A stretch of 64,000 bases of DNA from Acetoanaerobium sp041831635. GTDB lineage: Bacteria > Bacillota > Clostridia > Peptostreptococcales > Filifactoraceae. A program made the position numbers and the translations under genes. Below the pieces are notes generated by a model. It was not told the origin of the DNA. It saw only the letters and a list, made by a program, of their open reading frames with translations, and ran no database searches. Shown here one piece after another: positions 27,466-38,200 of this stretch (within the stretch, counting starts at the first letter, position 1; every line of letters begins with the position of its first letter). The DNA is taken from the NCBI GenBank assembly GCA_041831635.1, contig JBHASY010000132.1:1-64000 (forward strand), read 5' to 3'.

Positions 27466-29046
27466 TTATTCTTTCGGCTTAAACATTTCTTCTAAAGCTA
27501 GCAGTTCTTTTTCTACATCCAGTCTTGGGAACAGCATTTCGCCTTTTATTACCTTGGTGCCTGCCTTTAAGTCTCCAAATCTATGAGCACTTTCAAAAGT
27601 TTTGATATCTTCATCTACTAAAAGCTGGTCAAATATTCTTCCGGCAGTTATATGAAGAAACGGACTTATCATAACAGTTACTATTCTTAAAGACTCGGCA
27701 AGGTTATAAAGTACGGTATCCAGTTCGTCTTTCTTGCTTTCTTCTTTAGCAAGTACCCAAGGCATAGTTTCGTCTACATACTTGTTGCTTCGTCTTACTA
27801 CTTTCCAAATTTCTTCCAAAGCCTCATTAAACTGCATTCTGTTCATCGCATCGTCTACTTTGGCAGGCATACTCTTTGCAACTTGTTTTAACTCGGCGTG
27901 GAAAGAGTCAAATACTTTAGCCTCCGGAACTATGCCCCCATTATACTTTTCTATCATAGACACCGTTCTTGAAAGCAGGTTCCCAAGATCATTTACAAGG
28001 TCTGAATTTATACGGGTTAAGAAGTTCCTGTTTGTATAATTTCCATCCTGCCCGAAAGTAAACTCTCTAAGCAGGAAGTATTTAAGAGCGTCTATCCCAT
28101 ATCTTTCGATCATAGGCTCGGGATAAACCACATTTCCTTTGGATTTGCTCATTTTGTCCTCTGAGAAGAGTATCCAGCCGTGCCCGTAGACCTTTTCAGG
28201 AAGAGGAAGATCCAGTGCCATAAGAAGTGCCGGCCAAATGATGGTGTGAAAACGCACTATTTCCTTCCCGACTATCTGCACATTTGCAGGCCAGTATCTA
28301 TTCATTAAACTCTCATCATCAGAAAGATATCCAAGTGCCGTAATATAGTTGGAAAGAGCGTCTATCCATACATAAATAACGTGTTTTTCATCAAAAGGCA
28401 CCTTTATTCCCCAATCAAATGAAGAACGTGATACCGACAAATCCTCCAGTCCCTTGTTTATAAAATTGCTCAGCATTTCATTTTTTCGACTTTCAGGAAA
28501 GCAAAACTCGGGATTGTCTTCATAATATTTTTTTAATCGATCGGCGTATTTTGAGAGCTTAAAAAAATATGACGTTTCTTTTCTATTTTGAACATTCCTG
28601 TGACAGTCAGGGCATTTGCCGTCTACAAGCTGAGATTCCGTCCAAAACGCTTCACAATCTACGCAGTAATGTCCCTCATATTCTCCAAGATAAACATCTC
28701 CCTTATCATAAAGTTTTTGGAAAATCTTTTGAACCGACTCCTTATGTCTGTCATCTGTGGTTCTTATAAAATCATCGTATGAAATTTCCATAGTCGCCCA
28801 CAGTTTCTTGATATCCTCTATCATAGTATCGAGGTAATCTTTCGGATTCATTCCTTTTTCAAGAGCAGTCTTTTGAATTTTCTCACCATGCTCGTCAGTT
28901 CCTGTTAAAAATCTTACATCATATCCTGTAAATCTTTTATATCTGGCAATAGCATCAGCCGCCACTGTAGTATAAGTATGTCCTATGTGAAGTCTGCCGC
29001 TGGGATAATATATAGGTGTGGTTACATAAAAAGTTTCCTTTGACAA
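27466..29046 (-). CDS. metG: Methionyl-tRNA synthetase
   Basis: 526 residues if started at TTG (29046), which has GGAG 8 nt upstream. An ATG 18 nt earlier has no ribosome site. The HIGH motif is LHIGHTYT, the KMSKS loop is DKMSKSKGNVV, and zinc cysteines are in CVDCEAFW and CPDCH. The C-terminal tRNA-binding (EMAP/Trbp111-like) domain present in the long MetG of many Firmicutes is absent. I saw no T-box in the region upstream. Confidence 0.96.
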   Translation of the reverse strand: MSKETFYVTTPIYYPSGRLHIGHTYTTVAADAIARYKRFTGYDVRFLTGTDEHGEKIQKTALEKGMNPKDYLDTMIEDIKKLWATMEISYDDFIRTTDDRHKESVQKIFQKLYDKGDVYLGEYEGHYCVDCEAFWTESQLVDGKCPDCHRNVQNRKETSYFFKLSKYADRLKKYYEDNPEFCFPESRKNEMLSNFINKGLEDLSVSRSSFDWGIKVPFDEKHVIYVWIDALSNYITALGYLSDDESLMNRYWPANVQIVGKEIVRFHTIIWPALLMALDLPLPEKVYGHGWILFSEDKMSKSKGNVVYPEPMIERYGIDALKYFLLREFTFGQDGNYTNRNFLTRINSDLVNDLGNLLSRTVSMIEKYNGGIVPEAKVFDSFHAELKQVAKSMPAKVDDAMNRMQFNEALEEIWKVVRRSNKYVDETMPWVLAKEESKKDELDTVLYNLAESLRIVTVMISPFLHITAGRIFDQLLVDEDIKTFESAHRFGDLKAGTKVIKGEMLFPRLDVEKELLALEEMFKPKE

Positions 29047-29328
29047 AGTAATCGCTCCAATCATTTAAAGTATATAGCAACTATCATACAATAACCAAAA
29101 ATTTATGTCAATTAAAGCCTCGTTAATTGAGCTTGTATTCCTTATTAAAAATGTCTAATTTGATGTTAAAGAATAAACAATTGATTTTAAGGTTGTCTTT
29201 ATTCTAATTACTGATAGAATTAAATTATATAATGCCAAGTTCACGTATATTTTCTTTATTTTGTATACTCTGTTATTAAATATAAGCAGCATTTATAACA
29301 TAATAATTCAAAGGACGTGTTTATTCAG

Positions 29329-30768
29329 ATGAGAAATTTGACTATGCTGACAGACTTATATCAGTTGACGATGATGAACGGTTATTTTAACTCTAACATC
29401 CACGAGGATATTTTGGTGTTTGATATGTTTTTCAGAAAAAATCCCAGTTCCGGAGGTTATACCATAGTTGCGGGCATAGAGCAGGTAATAGATTACATAG
29501 AAAACCTGAAATTTTCCGAGAAAGACATATGTTATCTGAGAAGTCTTAATTTGTTCGGCGAAAAATTTTTAAACTATCTTAAAAACTTTAAATTCACGGG
29601 AGAGATATACGCAGCAAAAGAAGGCACTATAATGTTTCCTAATGAACCTGTGGTAAGGGTAAAAGCTCCTGCCGGAGAAGCTCAGCTAATAGAAACTGCT
29701 ATCCTTAATATGGTAAATTTTCAGTCTCTAATCGCAACCAAAGCTTCAAGAGTCTGTTTCAGTGCGAACGGCGACCCTGTGATGGAGTTCGGATTAAGGC
29801 GAGCTCAAGGTCCCGACGCAGGTTTTTATGGCGCCAGAGCAGCCGTAATAGGTGGGTGTGTAGGAACTTCAAATGTGCTTACAGGTCAGGAATTTGAAAT
29901 TCCTATACTTGGTACTCACGCTCATAGCTGGGTGCAAAAATTTCCGACTGAACTTGAAGCATTCAGAGCATATGCATCTACGTATCCTGATAAAACTATG
30001 CTTCTTATAGACACCTATAATACACTCGAAAGCGGACTTCCTAACGCTATAAAAGTTTTTGACGAATTAAGAGAAAAAGGCTATGAACCTTTAGGTGTGA
30101 GAATAGATTCAGGGGACTTGGAATACATCTCCAAAGAAGTGAGAAAAATCTTAGACGAAGCGGGATATCCTGATGTGAAAATAACAGCTTCAAACGACCT
30201 GGATGAATATACTATATCTACCTTAAAATCGCAAGGTGCAAAAATCGATATCTGGGGAGTAGGAACAAAACTGATAACATCCGGCGACTGGCCGTCACTT
30301 GGCGGTGTATATAAATTAAGTGCTGCTGTAGAGGACGGTCAGATGATTCCTAAAATCAAGCTGTCAGAAGATCCTACAAAAATAAATAATCCCGGATATA
30401 AAAAAATAATTAGAATCTATGATAAAAGCACAAACAAAGCTGAGGCGGATCTTATGTTGCTCAGCGATGAAATCATAGACGAAACAAAACCCCTAAAAAT
30501 TTTTCACCCTGTCTATACCTGGAAGACCAAAGTTTTTCATAACTATTACACAAAAGAATTGCTTGAGCCGTTGTTCATAGACGGAAAGCTGGTGGCTAAA
30601 AGATATAAAGTAAAAGAAATAAAGCAGTATGCTCAAAAAGAAAAAGACTCTTTCTGGCCACAGTATCTAAGAATTTCATCACCCGGAAGGTATAAGGTGG
30701 ACTTATCTGAAAAACTTTGGCGACTTAAAAATGAGCTTATTGAGAAAAGAAAAAAAGATTTACAATAA
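29329..30768 (+). CDS. pncB: Nicotinate phosphoribosyltransferase
   Basis: 479 residues from the ATG at 29329. AAAGGA lies 13 nt upstream, and an in-frame GTG at 29317 is too close to it. The start NLTMLTDLYQLTMMNGYF, the central MEFGLRRAQGPDAG and GTHAHSWVQ, and VRIDSGDLEYISKEVRKILD are typical of the NAPRTase family. It salvages nicotinate into NAD. It is a single-gene unit divergent from metG, with about 280 bp of AT-rich sequence between. Confidence 0.96.
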   Translation: MRNLTMLTDLYQLTMMNGYFNSNIHEDILVFDMFFRKNPSSGGYTIVAGIEQVIDYIENLKFSEKDICYLRSLNLFGEKFLNYLKNFKFTGEIYAAKEGTIMFPNEPVVRVKAPAGEAQLIETAILNMVNFQSLIATKASRVCFSANGDPVMEFGLRRAQGPDAGFYGARAAVIGGCVGTSNVLTGQEFEIPILGTHAHSWVQKFPTELEAFRAYASTYPDKTMLLIDTYNTLESGLPNAIKVFDELREKGYEPLGVRIDSGDLEYISKEVRKILDEAGYPDVKITASNDLDEYTISTLKSQGAKIDIWGVGTKLITSGDWPSLGGVYKLSAAVEDGQMIPKIKLSEDPTKINNPGYKKIIRIYDKSTNKAEADLMLLSDEIIDETKPLKIFHPVYTWKTKVFHNYYTKELLEPLFIDGKLVAKRYKVKEIKQYAQKEKDSFWPQYLRISSPGRYKVDLSEKLWRLKNELIEKRKKDLQ

Positions 30769-30800
30769 CTGAAATTAAAAATTATTATGCTCTAGCGATA

Positions 30801-30851
30801 AAAAATGTCCTGTTATATGATTTGTTTTCTCATAATTATAGGACATTTTTA
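30801..30851. terminator. Terminator after pncB
   Basis: Stem AAAAATGTCCT / AGGACATTTTT, extended by partly paired TGTTATATGA and TCATAATTAT around a loop. T runs occur on both sides, so it can serve pncB and the convergent SLH gene. Confidence 0.85.
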
Positions 30852-30927
30852 TTCTTGATTTACTTATATTTCCAAATATACTTTTTAAATCCTGTATAAA
30901 TTTATCAATTATTTTTTCCTCAAAATC

Positions 30928-32667
30928 TTAATAATACTGCATACTAACTATTATTCTTTCGGCATCAAGTCCGCCTAATCTTTCTGCCCCTACTACGGTT
31001 ACATCGTCTCCTTTATATATTTGTCTGGCATTTAAGCTTTTTCCTGTTTTTATATCTTCTATCTCTGTGCTGTTTTTATAGTATACTTTTATAATCTTTC
31101 CATCTGCTGTTTTGATTTCGATAAATCCATCTCTTTCGTCATTAAACTCAACTTTTCCCATATACATAGATTGCTTATAGTTTCCGTCTGTATGGATTTC
31201 TTCTATTATACTGCCGTCTATATATACATCTACCTCATAGCCTTGCTCAAGGTCGGTTATATAAGCACGCTTACCTTCAAATCTAATTTGAGTATTTCTG
31301 TTGACATCTAATCTATACTCTTTATTATCGGCATCAGCCACTACTATTTGAGTTTTTTCAGAAGATATCAGTATTTGCTTTATTACACCGCTTTTTATTC
31401 TGGACTTTACACTTTCAGCTTCTACAGATGTAATTTTGCTGTTTTCTATCACTATTTTAGCTTTGTCATTTATTCCAAGTTCTTTTATATCATATATTTG
31501 GGAGCCATTTCTGGTAATGCTGATATTATCTGCCACCTCATACCTTTCTTCTTTACCATTTTCATCTATAATTAAGCTTCTGTTTCTAATATCAACTATA
31601 GTAGCAACCAAAGTTTTATTTATATTTTCGACAGTATTTTGTGCTCTTTCAGCTATTATGATACTTCTCGCCTTGTTTCCCTCTTCATAAAGAACTTTGA
31701 CCTTGTCTTTAATTTTCAGGTCTGAAAGGCTTGCAACAGAATTTCCGATTTTTATTTGAATCATAGAGCTCTTGTTTCCAAATGAATGAAACATCCCTGT
31801 ATCTGATGAAACGGTAAAACTCACATCATCTCCTACAGTAGTAACAAGTTCAACTGTTCCGTCCATAATTTTCAAAGACTCATTTGCCACAGCCTGCGTT
31901 CCTGTAGACGGTATAGTATTCTTAGGCTGCACATCTGTGATGTTGTTAGTTCCTGCCGAAGCTGTATCTTTATTTACGGTAGGAGGAGATAATTGACTTG
32001 CATACTGATATGCATTTGAAAGCATAACCGCCATCTCGGCACGTGTTACGTGTCTTTGGGCACCGAAGTTGCCGTTTTGGTCGCCTTTTTCACCTATTAT
32101 ACCCTTCTTTATCATTATGTCTATATATGGTATAGCCTGAACAGGTATAGTTTGCATATCTTTATATTTCAAAACTGCCGTCTTTGCAAGTTCTCCCTCA
32201 AAGTTTAAAGCTCTTACCATATATACTATAACCTCATAGCGAAATGCTTGATTTTGAACATTTTTTTGAGATTGATTCATTATTTTTGACAAAAAATCGT
32301 CAGTGTCGGGAATTATATTATTTTCAATAGCAAAAACCACATACTGCCATGACCAGTCAGGTATCTTGTAGTTAATAAGCTTGCTCTCCCACACATCTTT
32401 TTTTGCTGAGTAAACTTGATTTATCTGTTCTATATTAAATAATTTACTTATCATAATTATAGCTTCCAGCCTGCTTACAGAATTATCAGGTTTAAAACTG
32501 CCGTCTTCATATCCACTGATGATTTGCTTGTCTTTTATATTTTTAACATAACTTTCTGCCCAGTGTTTACCCATGTCAGTATATGAGGCGGCAAATGAAG
32601 TCATAAAACCTGTTAGCACCATTGCACTGCAAAGCAAAACCGACACTGCCACTTTTCCACTTTTCAT
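30928..32667 (-). CDS. SLH-domain surface protein
   Basis: 579 residues. A signal peptide (about 1-28) is followed by three SLH modules: roughly 29-80 (DMGKHWAESYVKNI, GYEDGSFKPDNSVSRLEA), 85-160 (degenerate) and 165-225 (VTRAEMAVMLSNAYQ). A short linker and a long beta-rich C-terminal part of unknown function follow, with repeated short segments each carrying D/E-K-x-V motifs. SLH modules bind pyruvylated secondary wall polymers, which matches the csaB gene in this window. It is likely anchored in the wall. The AGGAGG site before the ATG is strong. Confidence 0.9.
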   Translation of the reverse strand: MKSGKVAVSVLLCSAMVLTGFMTSFAASYTDMGKHWAESYVKNIKDKQIISGYEDGSFKPDNSVSRLEAIIMISKLFNIEQINQVYSAKKDVWESKLINYKIPDWSWQYVVFAIENNIIPDTDDFLSKIMNQSQKNVQNQAFRYEVIVYMVRALNFEGELAKTAVLKYKDMQTIPVQAIPYIDIMIKKGIIGEKGDQNGNFGAQRHVTRAEMAVMLSNAYQYASQLSPPTVNKDTASAGTNNITDVQPKNTIPSTGTQAVANESLKIMDGTVELVTTVGDDVSFTVSSDTGMFHSFGNKSSMIQIKIGNSVASLSDLKIKDKVKVLYEEGNKARSIIIAERAQNTVENINKTLVATIVDIRNRSLIIDENGKEERYEVADNISITRNGSQIYDIKELGINDKAKIVIENSKITSVEAESVKSRIKSGVIKQILISSEKTQIVVADADNKEYRLDVNRNTQIRFEGKRAYITDLEQGYEVDVYIDGSIIEEIHTDGNYKQSMYMGKVEFNDERDGFIEIKTADGKIIKVYYKNSTEIEDIKTGKSLNARQIYKGDDVTVVGAERLGGLDAERIIVSMQYY

Positions 32668-32882
32668 ATTTATCCCTCCTATAATTTTATAATATATCTT
32701 AAATTACATACTTTATACTTTGTAATAATACGTACAAACATATACAACTTAATAAGAAAAATCTTACTTAACTTTGTATAAAATATGAGATGAAAAAGAA
32801 GCTAAAATTTAAAACCCATATCTTCCAAAGATTAAGTATCATCTTTTCACTTAAGTGTATATGTTTAATTTAGCTCTAAAAA

Positions 32883-32920
32883 GCTATATAGCAATTATAA
32901 TGCTATATAGTAATTATAAT
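32883..32920. repeat. Two tandem 19-bp units
   Basis: The unit GCTATATAGCAATTATAAT is followed directly by a copy with one change (C to T at the tenth base). It lies in the AT-rich gap between galU and the SLH gene and may have arisen by slippage. No gene is visible in this ~280-bp gap. Confidence 0.7.
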
Positions 32921-32951
32921 GTAAAAATATTTCTTTATGAATACAATCTTA

Positions 32952-33833
32952 TTACATATTGCATTTTACGTTAACAGTCTTTTTCATATACTCTAAAAAC
33001 CCGTCTCTTATATCAGGATTCTTCAATGCAAAATCGACTGTTGCCTCTAAAAATCCCAGCTTATCTCCTACATCATAACGCTTACCCTCAAATATATAAG
33101 CATACATAGCCTGATTCTTGCATAGGGTTTTTAGTCCGTCGGTAAGCTGAATTTCTCCATTTTTACCGGCTTTTGTATTTTCTAAAATATCAAATATCTC
33201 AGGAGTTATAATATATCTGCCCAGTATCGCTATGTTTGAAGGTGCTGTCTCTATATCGGGTTTTTCTACTAAGTCTTTGACCTTATAAATACCGTTTTCA
33301 ATATATTTTCCGTCGACTATACCGTATTTGTTGACATCTTCACTTGCCACAGGTTGCACTCCTAAAATAGTAGTGTGATATTCTTCATAAGCCTCTATAA
33401 GCTGCTTTAAGCAAGGCTTCTTTGCATCTACTATATCATCCCCGAGCATAACGGCAAACGGCTCATCTCCTATAAAACTCTTTGCACAATGTATAGCGTG
33501 CCCTAAGCCGTTAGGTTCTTTTTGTCTTATATAATGTATATTTATCATATTGCTTATATTTCTGACCTCTTCAAGTAAATCCATTTTTCCTTTTTGCTCT
33601 AACTCCAGCTCTAACTCTACAGATTTATCAAAATGGTCTTCTATGGATTTTTTATTTCTCCCCGTGATAATTAGAATTTCTTTTATATCAGAAGCTACTG
33701 CTTCCTCTATTATATACTGAAGTGTCGGCTTATCTACTATTGGAAGCATTTCTTTCGGCTGTGCCTTAGTCGCAGGCAAAAACCTCGTTCCGAGTCCCGC
33801 TGCCGGTATTATAGCTTTCTTTACGGTGTACAT
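32952..33833 (-). CDS. galU: UTP--glucose-1-phosphate uridylyltransferase
   Basis: 293 residues. The start KKAIIPAAGLGTRFLPATKAQPKEMLPIVDKP is the GalU/GtaB signature, followed by GLGHAIHCAKSFIGDEPFAVMLGDD and the C-terminal GKRYDVGDKLGFLEATVDF. It makes UDP-glucose for glycolipids and wall or surface glycans. A GGAGG site precedes the ATG. Its product could feed the envelope glycan genes in this window. Confidence 0.97.
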   Translation of the reverse strand: MYTVKKAIIPAAGLGTRFLPATKAQPKEMLPIVDKPTLQYIIEEAVASDIKEILIITGRNKKSIEDHFDKSVELELELEQKGKMDLLEEVRNISNMINIHYIRQKEPNGLGHAIHCAKSFIGDEPFAVMLGDDIVDAKKPCLKQLIEAYEEYHTTILGVQPVASEDVNKYGIVDGKYIENGIYKVKDLVEKPDIETAPSNIAILGRYIITPEIFDILENTKAGKNGEIQLTDGLKTLCKNQAMYAYIFEGKRYDVGDKLGFLEATVDFALKNPDIRDGFLEYMKKTVNVKCNM

Positions 33834-34120
33834 ATTTAACCTCCATGTATTAAGTTTAAACTGCTTATATTTATTTTAATAAAATATTTTTTGTTTGCCC
33901 TTTATATCGTCTGATATTATGTAGCTTTTTAATATATGAAATTTTATTCTGCGAGATGCTGTTTTTATAATACCTATCTTCAATTTTAAATATTATACCA
34001 TATTTTATGTATTCTTCACTTTTCAAGTGAAAATAATCTATATAAGGAGAATCCAATTTTTTAATTTTTCCCACCTTTTTATTATTACCTGCATATATTC
34101 GTCTGAAAGGAGGGAGCAAA
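33834..34120. other. AT-rich gap, no supported gene
   Basis: About 290 bp between divergent galU and the DUF1659 gene. A short hairpin TTCACTT/AAGTGAA is visible near 34015-34032. A minus-strand open frame crosses the region into the DUF1659 gene but lacks a ribosome site, so I do not call it. Confidence 0.5.
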
Positions 34121-34342
34121 ATGATAGAAAAAACTTCAATGCCAAGCTCCATCAGACTTAAGTACCTTACCGGAACAGATTCAAACGGTAAGGACGTGTT
34201 CAAAACCAGAGTCATAAACAATATAAATTCGTCTGCTACCGACGAAGTTGTTTATGGTCTTAAAGCTATGCTTGAGGAAGTTCAAAACTCATCTATAGCG
34301 GAGTTCGTAAGAGTTGATACCGGCAAACTCACACAAAACTAA
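34121..34342 (+). CDS. DUF1659 domain protein
   Basis: 73 residues with a very strong GAAAGGAGGGAG site. The pattern SSIRLKYLTGTDSNGKDVFKTRVINNIN fits DUF1659, a small Firmicute family of unknown function usually paired with DUF2922. It lies 13 bp before the DUF2922 gene. No transmembrane segment or catalytic motif is visible. Confidence 0.8.
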   Translation: MIEKTSMPSSIRLKYLTGTDSNGKDVFKTRVINNINSSATDEVVYGLKAMLEEVQNSSIAEFVRVDTGKLTQN

Positions 34343-34355
34343 AAGGAGGTAAACT

Positions 34356-34571
34356 ATGAATACTACACTAAACCTTGTATTTGAAAAGGCAAGTGGCAAA
34401 AAACACACTATGAAAATAGCAGATGCCAAGCCCAGCCAAGACCCTGTAAAAGTCAAAGCTCTAATGCAACACATTGTAGATAACAACCTTATCTACGTAA
34501 AAGGAGACAGCATAGTAGGCATTTCAAAAGCCGAACTTCAAAATGTTACACAAAATCCAATCGAACTGTAG
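34356..34571 (+). CDS. DUF2922 domain protein
   Basis: 71 residues. TTLNLVFEKASGKKHTMKIADAKP and the SIVGISKAEL ending fit DUF2922. The function is unknown. An AAAGGAGG site precedes it. It is the second gene of the DUF1659-DUF2922 pair and is followed by a strong terminator, so the two form a self-contained operon. Small size, strong ribosome sites and an own terminator suggest high expression (inference). Confidence 0.8.
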   Translation: MNTTLNLVFEKASGKKHTMKIADAKPSQDPVKVKALMQHIVDNNLIYVKGDSIVGISKAELQNVTQNPIEL

Positions 34572-34579
34572 AAAGTCGA

Positions 34580-34608
34580 AAAAGTGGTGCAAATTGCACC
34601 ACTTTTTT
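34580..34608 (+). terminator. Terminator after the DUF2922 gene
   Basis: An 11-bp stem (AAAAGTGGTGC / GCACCACTTTT) with a 5-nt loop is followed by a T run on the plus strand. It is textbook rho-independent. Confidence 0.9.
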
Positions 34609-34689
34609 ATTTGTCTCATTTAATCAACTTTTTTGAATTTATGATAATCTCTAAATCGCTAAAATTACATAGGGTATTCTTGTCAGTAA

Positions 34690-35193
34690 TTATTTTCTGA
34701 GGATTTTTTCAAAAGCAATTTTCTCACTGTCGTCAAAGCAAACCGTTCCACAATAGGTAAAACCGTTTTTCTTGAGAATATGCTTCATTTTTTGGTTGTC
34801 TGCATCAGTATCCACACGAAACGCATTGATACCTTTTTCCAAGGCATATTGTTCTACCAGTCGAAACACGGCACTGCTAATTCCTTTTCCTCTGGCTCAG
34901 TCAGACAGTGCCAGTCGGTGTACTACAACATACTGACCATCGCTTATCCATTCACCATTCAAATTATCATAAGCAGGCTCACTGTCAAAATCTATAAAAA
35001 GATAACCAAGAATTTGCGTTTCATCTGATATAAAGTATCCTTTTTTTGCAGCGATGTCTCTACGGATGCAAGCCTCATCAGGGTAGCCGGTTTGCCACTG
35101 ATCAATTCCCTGATCTTTCAAATGTTGTTTTGCAGCGTTAATCATATTCATCGCCAATTCAAAATTTTCTTCTTTTGCAATTTGAAGTTTCAT
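34690..35193 (-). pseudogene. GNAT N-acetyltransferase interrupted by an in-frame TGA
   Basis: From the ATG at 35193 (AAAAGGAG upstream) the frame reads a GNAT N-terminus to VVHRLALSD, meets TGA at 34897-34899, then continues in the same frame as ARGKGISSAVFRLVEQYA and on to a TAA at 34690. The stop falls just before the acetyl-CoA pyrophosphate loop (ARGKGIS), so the 98-residue product would be dead. Read through, the protein would be 167 residues with a normal family ending. One base change (CGA to TGA) could explain it. It follows the RND permease by 34 bp. Sequencing error or a real nonsense mutation are the plain options. Confidence 0.8.
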
Positions 35194-35227
35194 ACGCTTT
35201 TCTCCTTTTGACTGACTTTGTTATATT

Positions 35228-38200
35228 TTATGAGCCGGATACTTTAATCTTTTTTCCTTTATCTTTTTTCTTCCATAAATTTTTAAATCTCCTGTGTCCG
35301 CCATCAAATATCGTATACACTACAGGTATAAACGACAAGGTAAGCACTGTAGAAAGTGAAAGTCCTCCTACCACTACTATTGCGAGCGGTGCTATAGTGT
35401 TTGAGCCTTCTCCCAGTCCTATAGCCATAGGTAAAAGTCCCAAAACCGTAGTAAGTGTAGTCATCATTATAGGGCGAAATCTGTCCTTACCCGCCTTTAT
35501 TATAGCATCGTTTCTTTGCATTGCTCCCGCCCTTAACTGATTTATATAGTCGATTAGCACTATTGCATTATTTACAACTATTCCCGCCAGCATTATTATT
35601 CCTATAAATGCAGGTAGCGAGAGTGGTTTTCCTGTTATGAAAAGTCCTATAAACCCTCCGGAAAGTGCAAATGGAACGCTCAGCATCACTGTAAACGGAT
35701 GAAGTAGAGACTCAAACTGAGAAGCAAGTACCATATACACAATTACAAGCGAGAGCAAAAGTGCCAGAAATAATCCTGAAAATGCTTCCGCCATTTGTTC
35801 TTGCTGCCCTGCGAACTCATATGAGTATCCGTCGGGAAGAGGATATTTGTCCAGTTCCTTTTCTATATCCGCTACCACAGAACCCAAATCTCTTCCTGTG
35901 ATATCCGAATTTACTGTAATTGTTCTAACCTGATCTATTCTTGCTATTTGTGTAGGAGAATTGTCAAATTCAATATCTGCAATCTGTCCTACCGTAACTT
36001 TTTTCCCCATTGATGTGAAGATTTCAACTTGCTTCATATTTTCTATAGAGTTTCTTGTACTCTCGTCAAGTGACACCATTACATCTATTTCGTCCTCGCC
36101 TGTTTTTAAAGTGGTCGCCTTTACTCCCTCTATAGAAGCTTTAAGTCCGTTTGCAACTTCCATTACACTTACTCCATACATTGATGCTCTGTTTCTGTCT
36201 ACCACTATCCTGGCTTCAGGTTCTCCGTCTTCTACATCAAGTTTAACTCCTGTAGTTCCTGATACATCTCGTACTATATCTCTAAATTCAAGACCGATTT
36301 CTTCCAGAGTTTCGAGATTATCTCCCTTTATTACTATACTTATAGGACTTCCCTGATCTCCTCCTCCTGACATAGATGACGCTTCACTCACTTCTATCTT
36401 GGCTCCAGGTATGAGTTGTACCTTACTTCTGACTTCTTCCACCACTTCTTTTGTGCTTCTCTCTCTTTCATTACTGTCATTTAAATTTACCGTAATTTGA
36501 GATGAATTACTTGCAGTAAGAGAAAACTGCATTCCCGTGCTTCCTATATTTGAAAATACAGCTTCTTTTTCAGGTATTTCATCCACTATAGCCTCTACTT
36601 TTTTAACTATAACGTCCGTATCTTCCAAACTTGCTCCAAAAGGCATTTCGATGTTTATTGTAAGGCTTCCCTCGTCTTCGGCAGGGAAAAACTCTGAGCC
36701 TACCATAGCTACTAACTGTACCGACAGTACCAGCAAAATAACTGCCAAAGCTACCGAAATTTTCCTATAAATCAAGGCTTTCTTAAGCAGTAGCGAATAT
36801 TTGTCTGCAACATAGTCTATCGCATTACTGAATATATCAAAAATCTTGGCAAAACTAAATCCTTTTTTTCTTTCTTTTACTTCTCCTATCTTTAATATTT
36901 TTGCACTTAGCATAGGAACTACCGTAAGTGAAACTGCCAGAGATGATAAAAGTGAGAAAGTAACCGTATATGAAAGTTGTTTAAATATAATAGAAGTAAA
37001 ACCCTCTACGAAGACTATCGGAAGAAACACGGCAATAGTTGTAAGTGTTGACGCAAAAACAGCCATACCCACCTGCCTTGAACCTTCAATAGCCGCATTT
37101 TCTATCTCATAGCCCTCCTGCTCTACTAAACGATAGATATTTTCAAGCACTACGATAGAGTTATCCACCAGCATTCCTATCCCAAGTGCCAACCCTCCAA
37201 GTGATATGAGGTTGATACTTAAATCTGCAAAATACATAAATGCAAATGTCGCTACTATAGATACTGGTATAGCTATACCTACAATAAATGTGGAGCGTAA
37301 ATTTCTAAGGAAAAGAAATAAAATTATTATGGCAAGAAGTCCTCCTCCTACCGCACTGCTTACCACATTACTTATGGATTTATTTATAAACTCGCTTTGA
37401 TCCATAGCCACTTGCATATCTATTTCAGGATACTCGGACTTTAATTTGTTTATCTCAAGTACCACAGCCTCAGCGACCTTGACCGTATTTGCTACCGATT
37501 GTTTACTTACACTTAGAGAAATACTGCTATTTCCATTGTATCTGGACATAGAATTTACATCTTTATATTTTTCCTCTACCAGCGCAATATCGTAAAGTCT
37601 TATAACCTCTCCGTTTCTAAGCGTAAGAGGAATATTTCTTATTTCGTCTACGGACTTAAATTCTCCTATAGTACGCACTATAAGCTCCTGATTCCCACGT
37701 TTGACTGTACCACCTGGAAGATTTAGGTTCTCACTTCTAAGCACGTTTTGAATTTGCGATATGCTAAGTCCGTAACCTGATAGCTTTGCTTGATTCAGTT
37801 CTACTCTGATTTCCTTTTCTTTTCCTCCGGAAATCGAAACCGAAGCCACTCCGCTGAGTCTTTCTATTCTGCTGGATATCTCGTCTTCCACTATGCTTTG
37901 AAGCTTATCTATAGGCATTTCGGATGACATACTAAGTGATATTACAGGCATTGCATTAGGGTCTATTTTTAGCACTATAGGAGTTCCCGCCCCGTCGGGC
38001 AAAGCTCCTTTTATCATATCGACCTTTTCTCTCATTTCCAGTGCTGCAAAATCCATATCAGTTCCATACTGAAACTGAACTACTACGATAGAGCTTCCCT
38101 GTCTGGAATATGAATAAATAGATTCCAAATCCGAAACTGTAGAAAGCACCTGTTCCAAAGGTTTCGTCACAAGAGTTTCGATTTCGGCAGGTGCAACTCC

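Noticed and set aside
29047..29328. T-box leader upstream of metG
   Set aside because: No T-box consensus stretch (such as TGGNACCGCG) or specifier hairpin is seen.
33871..34221. A 116-codon minus-strand open frame between galU and DUF1659
   Set aside because: It overlaps the start of the well-supported DUF1659 gene on the opposite strand, has no ribosome site and shows no family pattern.
34897..34899. TGA in the GNAT gene as a selenocysteine codon
   Set aside because: No SECIS-like hairpin is apparent just downstream and the site is not a redox position in GNAT proteins; a nonsense change is simpler.
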